Assembly (NCBI RefSeq): GCF_016804325.1 | Contig: NZ_CP043627.1 | Span: 3,981,001-4,045,000 of the forward strand | Source of the DNA: Methylobacterium aquaticum | Lineage (GTDB): Bacteria; Pseudomonadota; Alphaproteobacteria; Rhizobiales; Beijerinckiaceae | Direction: 5' to 3' | DNA: 64,000 nt | Part shown: positions 25,026 through 33,715 of the stretch, piece by piece | Numbering within the stretch: position 1 is the first letter of the stretch | Layout: every line of letters begins with the position of its first letter | Notes under the pieces: generated by a model | Databases searched by the model: none | The model's input: the letters and a program-made list of their open reading frames with translations, nothing else | Told to the model about the DNA's origin: nothing | Translations under genes and position numbers: made by a program

Positions 25026-26822
25026 GCGCGCCTCCGGCATAGATGGTCCGCACCAGCGCGGAGCCGACGACCTCCGCGACCGTGCCGTCGAGCACCAGCC
25101 GGCCCTGGTGCAGCACGACGATGCGCGAGGAGATCTCGCGCACGAAGTCGAGGTCGTGCTCGACCAGCACCACGGCGATGCCGAGATCGGTGGCCAGCCC
25201 CTTGAGCACGGTGCCGATCGTGGTGCGCTCGGCCTTGGTCAGGCCGGCGGTGGGCTCGTCGAGGAGGATGATCCGCGGTTCCAGCGCCATCACCATGGCG
25301 AGTTCGAGCGCCTGTTTCTGGCCGTGCGAGAGCAGGCGGGCGGGCTCGGCGAGGTGAGCGTCGAGCCCGGTCATCCGCAGGATGTCGAGCACCGGCTGCG
25401 GCAGGGCGAGGGTGTCGGCCCGCCGCAACGGGCTCGGGGCCGCGTGGGCGGCGCGGGCGAGCCGCAGGCATTCCGCCACCGACAGGCTCTCGAACACGCT
25501 GGCGACCTGGAACTTGCGTCCGACGCCCAGGGCCACGATGCGGTTCGGCGTCAGGCCGGTGGTCGCGGTGCCGGCGATCGCGATTACCCCCGGAACGGCT
25601 CGGTGCCGTCGCTCAGGCAGCGCATCAGCGTCGTCTTGCCGGCGCCGTTCGGCCCGACGAGGCTGACGAGCTCGCCCGCCCGGATGGTGAGGTCGATGCT
25701 CTCCAGGACGGTCAGGCTGCCGTAGGATTTGGCGAGGCCCTGGACGGCGAGAATCGGCGCGCCGGTCCGCGGGGCCGGCCGTGCGGGACGGGCCGCCAGG
25801 CGCGGCGCCGCCACCGGGCGCCGACCGAGCGGCAGGGCCGAGACGGCGCGCCGCGCCACCTCGGCGAGGCCGCCCGGCAGCAGGATGATGATGGCGACGA
25901 AGGCCGTCCCGAGGAGAAGCTGCCAGAGGAACGGCAGCTCGCCCGACAGGTTCGCCGCGAGGTAGTCGATCGCGACCGTGCCGAGGACCGGCCCGATCAG
26001 CGTGCCGCGGCCGCCGAGCGCCACCCAGATCACCAACTCGGTGCCGAACAGGAAGCCGGCATTCTCCGGCGCCACCACGCCCGAGGCGTTGGCGAAGACG
26101 AAGCCGGCGAGGCCCGCGACCCCGGCCAGGACCGCCGTGAGGCCGATCTGGAGGCGCCGCGGATTGAGGCCGAGATAGGCGCAGCGCGCCTCGTTGTCCC
26201 GCAGGGCCACGAGCATCCGCCCGGCATCCGAGCGCACCAGGATCCAGGCCGCCAGCGTGACGGAGACGAGGAGGAGGGCCGCGAGACGGAAGAAGCCCTC
26301 GATCTCGAGCGGCAGCACGTCGAAGCCGACGAGGCCGCTGCTGGAGCCGGTCCGCTCAGCCCCGGAATAGATGGCTTGCGTCACCACGATCGGCACGACG
26401 AGGGAGATGACCGAGGCGTAGAGCGGCGTCGAGCGGTGATAGAAGGACAGCCAGCCGACCGCGAGGCCGAGGAGGAGCGGGGCGAGAACCGCGAGCGCGA
26501 CGGCCGCCGCCATCCAGTGCGGCGCCCCGCCCTGCGCGGAGAGCAGCATGGCGGTGGCGTAGGCGCCGACGCCGAAGAAGGCGGCCTGCCCGAAGGTCAG
26601 GATGCCGGCAAAGCCCCACAGCAGGTCGACCGTGACGGCGAGCACCGCGTAGATCATCGAGCGGGTCAGCACGTTGACCGCGAAGGTGTCGAGGAGGAGC
26701 GGCGCGACCCAGAGCGTCCCGGCGGCGAGGAGGGCGACGACGAGCGGGGCCGCCCGCCCGAGGCGGGGGCGGCCGCCGGCCCCCGCGGCGGTGCGGCTGT
26801 CGGCCGGAACGGTCTCAGGCAC
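25018..26822 (-). pseudogene. LivM-LivG fusion (permease plus ATPase), frameshifted in a C run
   Basis: Residues 1-325 are a LivM permease (DLLWGFAGILTFGQAAFFGV, coupling loop RDNEARCAYLGLNPRRLQIG, then WVALGGRGTLIGPVLG). A short Pro/Ala/Arg linker leads into a LivG ATPase with Walker A GPNGAGKTT. The frame stops at 25587-25591, a run of five C. The rest of the ATPase continues in another frame: ALGVGRKFQVASVFESLSV, LSHGQKQALELAM and IILLDEPTAGLT. One extra base gives a single 601-residue protein. The permease-ATPase fusion itself looks genuine because no stop or start lies at the join. The start codon is GTG, overlapping livH by eight bases. Confidence 0.8.
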
Positions 26823-27646
26823 GCGAGAATCCTTTCGGGCTGATGCGCAGCACGAGGGCGGCCAGCACGGCGACCGCGATGCTGCCGAGGACCGGGCTGA
26901 CGAAGGTGCTCACCAGCACCTGCGCCGCCCCGAAGACGAGGCAGGCCGCCGCGAGCGCCAGGAACGACGTGTCGGCGACCATCACCAGCATGAAGGCACC
27001 GATGAGCCAGCCGACGCCCATGGTCGGATCGACGCTGGTGAGCGGCGTGAGAAGCACGCCGGCGAGCGCCGCGAGGCCGGCGCCGATCATGAAGACCACG
27101 AGACGCACCCGGGCGGTGTCGAGCCCGAGGCTGCGCGCCAGGGTCTCGTTCATGATCACCGCACGGGCCGAGAGCCCCAGGCGCGTGCGCTCGATCACCA
27201 GGGCGAAGGCCCCCCGATGACGAGCGCGGCGAGGAGCGCGACGAGGCGGTAGGCGGAATAGCCGGTGCCGAGGACGTCGACGGTGCCGGACACGAGGTTG
27301 GGGTGAGCTGCACGTCGCGCCCGAAGCCGAGGGTGATGAGCTGCCCGACGACGATGCCGAGGCCCCAGGTCGCCAGGATCGCATCGAGGGGCCGGCGGTA
27401 GAGCGGGCGGATGATGCAATATTCGGCAAGGCCCCCGAGCGCGGCACCGACCACGAAGGCGATCGGCAACGCGGCCCAGGGGGCGAGCCCGAGCTTCGCC
27501 GTCACGACGGCGCAATAGGCGCCGATCGTGAGCCAGGCCCCGTGGGCGAAGTTGATGATCTTCAAGACGCCGAAGACCGCGAGGAGCCCGATCGCCACCA
27601 CGAACAGGATCGCGGCGGTCGTCAGGATGTCGAGGAGGAGGAGCAT
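26815..27646 (-). pseudogene. livH: LivH permease, two homopolymer frameshifts
   Basis: The frame from ATG 27646 begins MLLLLDILTTAAILFVVAIG and NFAHGAWLTIGAYCAVV, a LivH N-terminus. It breaks at 27300-27303 (four G), runs in a second frame through SGTVDVLGTGYSAYRLVALL, breaks again at 27210-27215 (six C) and finishes in a third with FALVIERTRLGLSARAVIMN and RISPKGFSRA. Adding one base at each run gives 277 residues without a gap. Both losses are in G/C runs, so sequencing error is favoured. Partner of the LivM-LivG fusion. Confidence 0.8.
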
Positions 27647-27731
27647 CGTGCCATCCGGGTGGAGGGAGGCCGGCGATCGGCCGGACATCGGTGCCGGCGT
27701 GAATGGGCCGACCGTATTCCACGCTCTCCGC

Positions 27732-27871
27732 GTCATCCCGGGGCCGCGTAGCGGAACCCGGGATCCATAAACGCCGAGGTTTCAGAGGAGGTCGAACCGC
27801 GTTCCGCCTCGTCCTGCACCGTTAGCGGTTATGGATCCCGGGTTCTCGACTTCGTCGAGCCCCAGGATGAC
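27732..27871. repeat. Composite palindromic element, family B copy 2
   Basis: A family B hairpin (ATCCCGGGGCCGCG, then GAACCCGGGAT, 27735-27764) stands at one end. CCCGGGATCCATAA (27757-27770) pairs exactly with TTATGGATCCCGGG (27829-27842). The right end CCCAGGATGAC mirrors the left GTCATCCCGGGG. It fills the 266-base gap between livH and the binding-protein gene of the same operon. Confidence 0.75.
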
Positions 27872-27912
27872 GTGGAGAGATGACGTAAAGAGATGTCGGC
27901 GTCTGTGCCGGA

Positions 27913-29067
27913 TCAATCCAGCTTCGGGCATTGCTCGCCCGGATCGACATCCTTGAAGGTCCCGACGACCTTGACCGAGCCGTCGCCCTGGACCTGGCCG
28001 AGATACATCGTGAGCGGCGCATGGTGCTGCTTGCTCATGCCGATCGTGCCGCGCGGGCCGGTGGCGGTCACGGTCGGCAGTGCCGCCAGCACCTTGGCGG
28101 TCTCGGTGCTGCCGGCCTTCTCGACCGCCGCCTTGTAGAGGTAGATCGCCTCGTATTCCGGTACCGAGAGGTCGTTGGGCGTGCGGAGGGTAGACCCGAA
28201 CTTCTTCTCCATCGCGGCCAGGAACGCCTTGTTCTGCGGGCTGTCGATGCCGGTGACGTAGGAGGCCGAGAGGTAGATGCCGTCCGCGTCCTTCCCCATG
28301 CTCTTCGCCGTGCCCTCGTCGACCGCGAGGTTGGCATAGGGCAGGGCCACGCCTGCGCCGCGCAGCTGCTTCGTCAGCGTGACGTTCGGGGCGCCGCCGG
28401 CCGTCGAGGTGACGAGCGCGTCGGGCTTCGCCTCCTTCAGCTTGGAGATGATCGCGGTCCAGTCGCTGCCGTCCATCGGCAGGTATTCCTCCCCGACGAC
28501 CTTGCCGCCCGTCTTCTCGATGTAGCTGCGCGTGAAGGCCAGCATGCCGCGGCCGAAGGCGTAGTCGCTGCCGACGAGGAAATAGGTCTTGGCGCCCTTG
28601 TCCTTGAAGGCGTCGATCACCGGCGGCACCTGCTGCTCGGGCACCCAGCCGTTGACGAACAGGTTCTTGTTGCAGGAGCGGCCCTCGTAGAACGAGGTGT
28701 AGATGTAGGGCACGCGGCCCTTGGTGACGGCGGGCAGGCCGGCATTGCGGGCCGCGCTCGTCTCCATCGCGATGATGACGTCGACCTTCTTCTGGTAGAT
28801 CAGCGAATCGAACGCCTTCTGGGCGCCGGCCGCGCCCGATGCGTCGTCCGCGACCTCGAGGGCGAGCTTGCGGCCGAGCACGCCGCCGGCGACGTTGATC
28901 TCCTCGACCGCCAGTTCCGCCGCCTGCACGACGGAGGGCGCGACCACGCTGTTGGCCCCCGACAGGCCGACCGGGACGCCGATGACGATGGGCTTGTCCG
29001 TCGCCAGGACCGGCGAGGCGGTGAGGACGAGCGCGGCGAGCGCGCCGGCGAGGTGACGGGTCGACAT
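27913..29067 (-). CDS. ABC substrate-binding protein, Liv/AmiC family
   Basis: The 384-residue protein has a signal peptide (MSTRHLAGALAALVLTASPV, cut after LA-TDKP) and a Peripla-BP fold: IVIGVPVGLSGANSVV, AVEEINVAGGVLGRKLALEV, VGSDYAFGRGMLAFTRSYIE. It resembles binding proteins for amides or urea more than LivJ. Between the nitrilase-fold gene and livH on the minus strand, it would present a nitrogenous ligand to the LivH/LivM-LivG/LivF complex. Confidence 0.85.
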   Translation of the reverse strand: MSTRHLAGALAALVLTASPVLATDKPIVIGVPVGLSGANSVVAPSVVQAAELAVEEINVAGGVLGRKLALEVADDASGAAGAQKAFDSLIYQKKVDVIIAMETSAARNAGLPAVTKGRVPYIYTSFYEGRSCNKNLFVNGWVPEQQVPPVIDAFKDKGAKTYFLVGSDYAFGRGMLAFTRSYIEKTGGKVVGEEYLPMDGSDWTAIISKLKEAKPDALVTSTAGGAPNVTLTKQLRGAGVALPYANLAVDEGTAKSMGKDADGIYLSASYVTGIDSPQNKAFLAAMEKKFGSTLRTPNDLSVPEYEAIYLYKAAVEKAGSTETAKVLAALPTVTATGPRGTIGMSKQHHAPLTMYLGQVQGDGSVKVVGTFKDVDPGEQCPKLD

Positions 29068-29121
29068 GGGTGCGGGCTCCTTCGGGAAGAGGGGTTGAGG
29101 AACGGGGCTCGTCCGGCGCCG

Positions 29122-29967
29122 TCAGGCGTAGAGGTCGGTGCGGCGGTCGCCGAGGACGGAGTTGAACTCGTTGAGATCCTTGTGGCCGGCCTCGGCCAGG
29201 TCGATCACCGCCGAGACGGTCTCGGGCGCCTCGCGGCTCGCCGGACCGGCCAGTGTCCAGCCCTTCGGGCCGATGATCAGGCTCTGGCCCTCGAAGGGCT
29301 GTCCGCGCTCGACGCCGACCCGGTCGGCGCAGGCGATGAAGATCCCGTTCGAATGCGCGGCGGCGCGGTGCAGGGTGTTGGCCATCGCCGCCTCGCCCGC
29401 GGGCTGGTTCGGCATCGGCACCCAGTTGGTCGGGATGCAGACGATCTCGGCGCCGGCGAGCGCCAGCTGCCGGAAGGTCTCGGGGAACCAGCCGTCGTAG
29501 CAGATCGCGATGCCGATCGTCCCCAGAGCGGTCGCGAAGACCGGGAAGCCGAGATCGCCCTTGCGGAAGAACACGTTCTCCCGGTGCCAGAGATGCGCCT
29601 TGCGGTAGGTCCCGATGAACCCGTCCGGCCCGGTGATCAGGGCGGAATTGTAGAGCCCGTCCCCTCCCCGCTCGGCGATCCCCGCCACGATGTGGATCCC
29701 GAGCTCCGCGGCAAGCGCGGTCCAGGCCCGGGTCGTGGGGCCGTCCGGCACCGGCTCGGCGAGCGAAGCGGCCTCCTCGGGCGTCTCGAACACGTAGCCG
29801 GTGCTGGCGAGTTCCGGCAGCACGACGAGCCGGCTGCCCTCGCGGGCGGCGGCGCGGACGAGGTCGGAGGCGCGGGCGATATTGGCCGCGACCGCGCCGA
29901 ATTCCGGCTCGAACTGGATGCACGAGACCCTGAGGGGTGGGCGAGCGGGATCGTTCGCTTGGACCAT
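29122..29967 (-). CDS. Nitrilase-fold amidase (carbon-nitrogen hydrolase)
   Basis: ATG 29967 is preceded by TTGGAGCG and gives 281 residues. The earlier in-frame ATG 29985 lies inside the T run of a terminator and is rejected. The catalytic triad of the CN-hydrolase family is complete: E52 in LPELASTGY, K123 in YRKAHLW and C156 in AICYDGWFPE. It cleaves a C-N bond in an amide or nitrile in the cytoplasm. It is the first gene after amiC-amiR and heads the unit with the binding protein and the second Liv transporter, so the imported compound is probably its substrate. Confidence 0.87.
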   Translation of the reverse strand: MVQANDPARPPLRVSCIQFEPEFGAVAANIARASDLVRAAAREGSRLVVLPELASTGYVFETPEEAASLAEPVPDGPTTRAWTALAAELGIHIVAGIAERGGDGLYNSALITGPDGFIGTYRKAHLWHRENVFFRKGDLGFPVFATALGTIGIAICYDGWFPETFRQLALAGAEIVCIPTNWVPMPNQPAGEAAMANTLHRAAAHSNGIFIACADRVGVERGQPFEGQSLIIGPKGWTLAGPASREAPETVSAVIDLAEAGHKDLNEFNSVLGDRRTDLYA

Positions 29968-29976
29968 GAGCGCTCC

Positions 29977-30027
29977 AAAACGCAAAAAGCCCCTGGACGC
30001 GGAAATCTATCCGCAGACCAGAGGCTT
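29977..30027 (-). terminator. Intrinsic terminator in the leader of the amidase gene
   Basis: On the minus strand AAGCCTCTGG (30027-30018) pairs with CCAGGGGCTT (29996-29987, one G-U). A smaller stem GCGGA/TCCGC lies within the loop, and the stem is followed by TTTTTGCGTTTT. This is a full rho-independent terminator directly before the amidase ribosome-binding site, in an intercistronic position. A terminator placed upstream of the genes it would silence points to regulated antitermination. Confidence 0.75.
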
Positions 30028-30044
30028 CGAAGCCGGGATGTGAT

Positions 30045-30137
30045 GCAGCACGACGCTGCTGGGCAACCTTGCCCGTCGCGCTACGATACTCGAGGAAGAA
30101 ACGGTCGCAAGGCCAGAAAGCGGGCAGGTCCTGCCCG
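30045..30137 (-). promoter_or_regulatory. Candidate ANTAR target RNA upstream of the terminator
   Basis: Three hairpins precede the terminator in the transcript. CGGGCAG-GAC-CTGCCCG (30137-30121) follows the amiR stop. GGGC-AAGGTT-GCCC (30074-30061) has a six-base loop with A at 1 and G at 4, the residues ANTAR proteins require. GCAGC-GTCGT-GCTGC (30059-30045) is the third, whose loop does not fit the ideal hexaloop. ANTAR targets normally have two AxxGxx hexaloops, so one arm fits and the other is uncertain. An AmiR-type ANTAR protein is encoded just upstream. Confidence 0.5.
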
Positions 30138-30139
30138 GA

Positions 30140-30766
30140 TCAGGTCTTCTCCGCCAACGCGATGCGCAGGCCGAGCCCGCTCATCGCCTCGTGCGCCGCC
30201 ACCACGCTCTCGGCGACGCTCGCCATCGGTACGCGTGCTGCCGTGGCGCGGTCGCGCAGCAGACGGTAGGCGGCGTCCTCGTCGATCCGGTTGAGGTCGA
30301 CGAGCAGCCGCACCGCCTTCTCGACGCTGCGGCGCCCCTTCATGGTCTCCTCGAGCCGGGTGATCTTGCTCGTCAGCCGGCCCTCGTAGCCGCGCCGGTA
30401 GCGGGCAAGCGCGAACTGGGTCAGCACCCCGCGCGCCCGCAGGGGCTTGGCCAGGACGCCGTGGGCGTTGACGTCGACGATGGCCTTCAGCGAGGTCGGG
30501 CTCTCGTAGCCCACGATGGCGACGACCGTCGGCCCGGCCTCCTCGATGGCGGGCAGCAGGGGGCGGACGTCGGCATCGTCGAGCAGGACGAACAGCGTGT
30601 CGGTCTCCGGCGGCAGCGCCGCCGGGGGCGGCCAGGCCTGCGAGACCTCGCAGCCGAGGCGGCGAAGCTGATCGATCAGGGAGGCGCCCTCCTCGTCGCG
30701 CGGATGGACGACCAGCACCCGGGCGCGCCGCAGCTCGTCGAGGATCTTGCGGGCCGGCGCGCTCAT
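30140..30766 (-). CDS. amiR: AmiR-type ANTAR antitermination regulator
   Basis: The 208-residue protein has an N-terminal receiver-like domain that lacks a normal phosphorylation site (LLDDADVRPLLPAIEEAG), a coiled coil (RYRRGYEGRLTSKITRLEET) and the C-terminal ANTAR helix bundle (KAVRLLVDLNRIDEDAAYRL, then MASVAESVV). AmiR proteins bind leader RNA and prevent termination when released from AmiC. It overlaps the amiC stop in ATGA. A terminator and hairpins lie immediately downstream, before the amidase gene. Confidence 0.88.
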   Translation of the reverse strand: MSAPARKILDELRRARVLVVHPRDEEGASLIDQLRRLGCEVSQAWPPPAALPPETDTLFVLLDDADVRPLLPAIEEAGPTVVAIVGYESPTSLKAIVDVNAHGVLAKPLRARGVLTQFALARYRRGYEGRLTSKITRLEETMKGRRSVEKAVRLLVDLNRIDEDAAYRLLRDRATAARVPMASVAESVVAAHEAMSGLGLRIALAEKT

Positions 30767-31917
30767 GCCGCGAGCCCCTCCTCGAGGGCGTTCAGTTCGA
30801 AGCGCGACCAGGCGAGGTAGGGATCGGGCCGCACCGGCCGGCGGGCGCGCCAGGCCACGTCGAACTGGCCGTCGGCCCGGGCAACGCCGATCCCCGGCGT
30901 GAGCCACACATGCCGGGTCTCCCCGTCGAAGGCGATCTCGCCCTCCGGCGCCAGGTAGAGCTGGCGCAGGGCCGCGGCACTCAGGCGCTCGGCGTCGAGC
31001 GTGCCGGCCTCGGCCAAGGCCCGGGCGAAGAGATGGACCTGCGCATAGGCCGTCTCCGACCACATGCTGGTCGGCCGCTCCGGCCCGAACCGGGCCCGGA
31101 AGGCGGCGACGAAGCGGCGGTTCTCGTCGCCATCGAGACTGCCGAAATACGACGAGGCCAAGACGTGCCCGGTGCAGGAATCGGGGCCGATCGCCCGGAT
31201 CTGGCCCTCCGCCAGGGTCAGGCTCGCGATCGGGCAGCGCGCGCGGTCGATCCCGGCCGCCGCATAGGCGCGGTAGAGCCGCTCCGCGCCCCGGCCGACC
31301 ACGGTGGAGAACACGGCATCCGGCGCGGCGCGGCGGATCTCGGCGACCATCCGGCCATGGGCCTCCTCGTCGGCGTCGAGGGGGGCGTAGATCTCGCCCA
31401 GGATCGTGCCGCCCTTGGTCTCGATCAGGTCGCGCATGACCCGGTTCGATTCGCGGGGATAGATGTAGTCCGATCCGACCATGAAGACCCGCGAACCGTA
31501 TTCCTGTAACATAAAATCCGCGAGGGCAAAGACACTCTGGTTGAGCGTCGCACCGGTATAGATGACGTTCTCGGAATATTCGAACCCCTCGTAGATCGAA
31601 GGGTACCAGAGCAGGCCGTTATGGCGTTCCATGGTGGAGAGTACGGCCTTGCGGCTGGCCGAGAGCGAGCAGCCGAACACGACCTCGACGCCGTCCTCGG
31701 CGAGCATCCGCCGGGCGAGGCCGCGATAGGCATCCATGTCGCCGGCCGGATCGTAGCAGACGGGCTCGATCGCGCGTCCGAGCACGCCGCCGGCCTGGTT
31801 GATCTCCTCGATCGCCAAGGCGGTCCCGAGGAAGTGCTCGGTCTCGGTGATGCCGCTCACGCCGCTGCGCGAGAACAGCACCCCGACCCGCCATGGCGCA
31901 TTGCCCGTACCCGCCAT
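30763..31917 (-). CDS. amiC: AmiC-like amide sensor, cytoplasmic
   Basis: The 384-residue protein has the periplasmic-binding fold but no signal peptide: it begins MAGTGNAPWRVGVLFSRSGV. That is typical of AmiC, the cytoplasmic ligand sensor that holds AmiR. Family features include GITETEHFLGTALAIEEINQ, NGLLWYPSIYEGFEYSENVI and MVGSDYIYPRESNRVMRDLI. In Pseudomonas AmiC binds short-chain amides; the ligand here may differ, and related proteins sense urea or nitriles. It is followed directly by amiR, and its 5' side faces the NMT1-type operon. Confidence 0.88.
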   Translation of the reverse strand: MAGTGNAPWRVGVLFSRSGVSGITETEHFLGTALAIEEINQAGGVLGRAIEPVCYDPAGDMDAYRGLARRMLAEDGVEVVFGCSLSASRKAVLSTMERHNGLLWYPSIYEGFEYSENVIYTGATLNQSVFALADFMLQEYGSRVFMVGSDYIYPRESNRVMRDLIETKGGTILGEIYAPLDADEEAHGRMVAEIRRAAPDAVFSTVVGRGAERLYRAYAAAGIDRARCPIASLTLAEGQIRAIGPDSCTGHVLASSYFGSLDGDENRRFVAAFRARFGPERPTSMWSETAYAQVHLFARALAEAGTLDAERLSAAALRQLYLAPEGEIAFDGETRHVWLTPGIGVARADGQFDVAWRARRPVRPDPYLAWSRFELNALEEGLAA

Positions 31918-31971
31918 CCGCCAACCCGCCGCTGCCTGCCACCGCTCGATCCTGCCGGCGAACCGTCCTAA

Positions 31972-32069
31972 GCAGACTTGCGCTGGCAGGCCAACGCTTC
32001 GCCCGCTCAGGTTCTTGTCTCATCGCAGATTCTTCGCGCCGAACCGGTCACTACTTCGGCGAAATCTGC
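31972..32069. repeat. Palindromic element, family C copy 2
   Basis: This copy is in the opposite orientation to 14482-14582. GCAGACTTGCGCTGGCAGGC and CGCTTCGCCCGC are followed by the hairpin arms GCAGATTCTTCGCGCCGAA and TTCGGCGAAATCTGC. It lies in the 552-base gap between amiC and the NMT1-type binding protein. The rest of that gap holds the sigma-54 promoter and no gene that I recognise. Confidence 0.75.
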
Positions 32070-32280
32070 TTGGCCGACCGAGGGGGCGGCTGGGAAGCGA
32101 CGCTGGCGCCGGCCCGTCGGCCGGGATTGCGAACGCTCACGAGCCGGCGCGGCGGTCACTCGTCCCGCGCGTGCCGTGCCGACTGGAGAGCCTTTCTTGC
32201 GTGGGCCGGTCGGTGACTGGCCCGTCCTCGTCATCCTGGCGCCGAGGCATTTCCCCGGCGACATCGGTCTCATGCGCAGC

Positions 32281-32297
32281 TGGCACATGGCTTGCTA
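32281..32297 (+). promoter_or_regulatory. Sigma-54 (RpoN) promoter
   Basis: TGGCACATGGCTTGCTA fits TGGCAC-N5-TTGCW exactly, with GG at -24 and GC at -12 in the correct spacing. It stands 173 bases before the NMT1-type binding-protein gene, on the same strand. Sigma-54 promoters need an enhancer-binding activator such as NtrC, so the operon is probably induced by nitrogen limitation. No activator gene lies nearby. Confidence 0.7.
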
Positions 32298-32469
32298 GCG
32301 TTGTTTTGCAGCGCAGAGCCATCACGGCTCTTGTCGGGTTGGCGTGCCCATCGTCGGGTATCCGCTGAGGGTCCGCCCGGCCATGCGCGCATGGTCGTGC
32401 GGTCTCGCCGAGTCCGCGGTGAGAGTGCCGTTCACCGGATGTCCACGTCTTTGAGACGGGACGTGAGCC

Positions 32470-33522
32470 ATGTGCGATCGTGACGGGTCGTTCTACCGTA
32501 ACCTCTCCCGGCGAGGCTTCCTCGGCCGGGGTGCCGGCGCCGCGGCGGCGATCGCCCTGCCGACGCATCTCGCGGCCCTGCTGGCGCCGAGCCCCGCCGC
32601 GGCGGGCACGACGCTGAAGGCCACGCATGGCTCCGGCTTCTGCAACATGGGCATGTTCCTCGCCAAGGAGCGGGGGCTGACCAAGGCGGACGGCGTCGAT
32701 CTCGACTTCGTGGTGACGCCCTCGAACACCGAGATCACCACGATGTTCGGGGCCGGGCTCGTCGACATGTCGATGATCCCGTACTCGAACTTCATGACCC
32801 TGTACGATGCCGGCGCGCCGGTGCGGATCGTCGCGGGCGGCGGCGTCGAGGGCTGCATCATCGTGGCCCGCGAGGGCATCAATTCGGCGGCCGACCTCAA
32901 GGGCAAGACCTTCGGCACCTTCCAGGCCGACACCCTCGAGGTGCTGCCTTACGACTACCTGAAGAAGGCCGGGATGAGCTTTCGCGATGTCGACGTGAAA
33001 TACCTCGACACCTCGCCGGAGCTGGCCCAGGCGTTCATGGCCGGCGCCCTCGATGCGATCTGCCACATCGAGCCTTATGCCTCGCAATGCGTCATGGGCC
33101 GGAAAGGAGCGAAGGTGCTCTCGAACGGCACCGACGTCTACGGCAAGGGCTACTCGGATTGCGTGCTCGCGGTCCGCGCCCCGCTCATCAAGAGCAACCC
33201 GGGCGCCGTGAAGGCGGTGATCAAGGCGCTGTTCGTGGCCCAGTCCCAGGCCGAGGCGGACAAGACCGCCGCCCTGAAGGACACGGTCGGCAAATACTAC
33301 AAGACCAGCATGGAGGCGGCGATCGACGCCTCCGCCAAGCAGCCGATCGTGGTCGACCAGCGCGACCAGACGAAGTTCATCATCGCGCGCGGCACCTCGA
33401 TGCAGGAACTCGGCTACGTCAAGAAGGCCCCGGACGAGGGCGCTTTCGACTGGAGCCTGCTCGAAGCGGTGATCGCCGAGAACAAGGGTCTCTACGCCGG
33501 CCTGAAGCTGAAGGCCGCCTGA
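32470..33522 (+). CDS. ABC substrate-binding protein, NMT1/THI5-like, Tat-exported
   Basis: The 350-residue protein has a twin-arginine signal (NLSRRGFLGRGAGAAAAIAL). The NMT1/THI5 fold follows: NMGMFLAKERGLTKADGVDL, AGGGVEGCIIVAREGINSAA and MAGALDAICHIEPYASQCVM. The fold binds small heterocyclic or anionic nitrogen compounds. It heads a five-gene operon with permease, ATPase, nitrilase-fold and amidohydrolase genes behind a sigma-54 promoter. The neighbouring hydrolases suggest a nitrogen heterocycle or nitrile as ligand. Confidence 0.87.
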   Translation: MCDRDGSFYRNLSRRGFLGRGAGAAAAIALPTHLAALLAPSPAAAGTTLKATHGSGFCNMGMFLAKERGLTKADGVDLDFVVTPSNTEITTMFGAGLVDMSMIPYSNFMTLYDAGAPVRIVAGGGVEGCIIVAREGINSAADLKGKTFGTFQADTLEVLPYDYLKKAGMSFRDVDVKYLDTSPELAQAFMAGALDAICHIEPYASQCVMGRKGAKVLSNGTDVYGKGYSDCVLAVRAPLIKSNPGAVKAVIKALFVAQSQAEADKTAALKDTVGKYYKTSMEAAIDASAKQPIVVDQRDQTKFIIARGTSMQELGYVKKAPDEGAFDWSLLEAVIAENKGLYAGLKLKAA

Positions 33523-33529
33523 CCCGAAG

Positions 33530-33613
33530 GTCCGGAGGATTCCTTCCGGGGCTTCGTATCACAAGCCTGCCCGGGGCCTGAGCGACGCCGATTTCCGCAT
33601 CGCGAAGCGATCC
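33530..33613. repeat. Degenerate palindromic element, family D copy 2
   Basis: TCCGGAGGATTCCTTCCGG and GGCTTCGTATCA recall the large hairpin at 5581-5622. GCCGATTTCCGCATCGCGAAGC matches its left part in inverted orientation. It lies between the binding-protein gene and its permease. Confidence 0.55.
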
Positions 33614-33715
33614 GCCGGACCTCCTGACGCCTTGCATCCGGCCGGGCCCGCGCCCGGCCGCCCCTCCTCCCGTACGGACACTCGCCTCGTGACCACACAC
33701 GCACGGATCGGACCG

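Noticed and set aside
29967..29985. Upstream ATG (29985) as start of the amidase
   Set aside because: It lies within the T run of the terminator and lacks a ribosome-binding site; ATG 29967 has one at the right distance.
27782..30294. Very long open frames on both strands across the binding-protein and amidase genes
   Set aside because: Their translations are shadow frames of the real genes with arginine-rich low-complexity composition and no conserved motif.
32070..32469. Possible TPP riboswitch before the NMT1/THI5-like gene
   Set aside because: Neither the CTGAGA core nor the paired conserved arms are present; the binding protein's family name is not evidence for thiamine.
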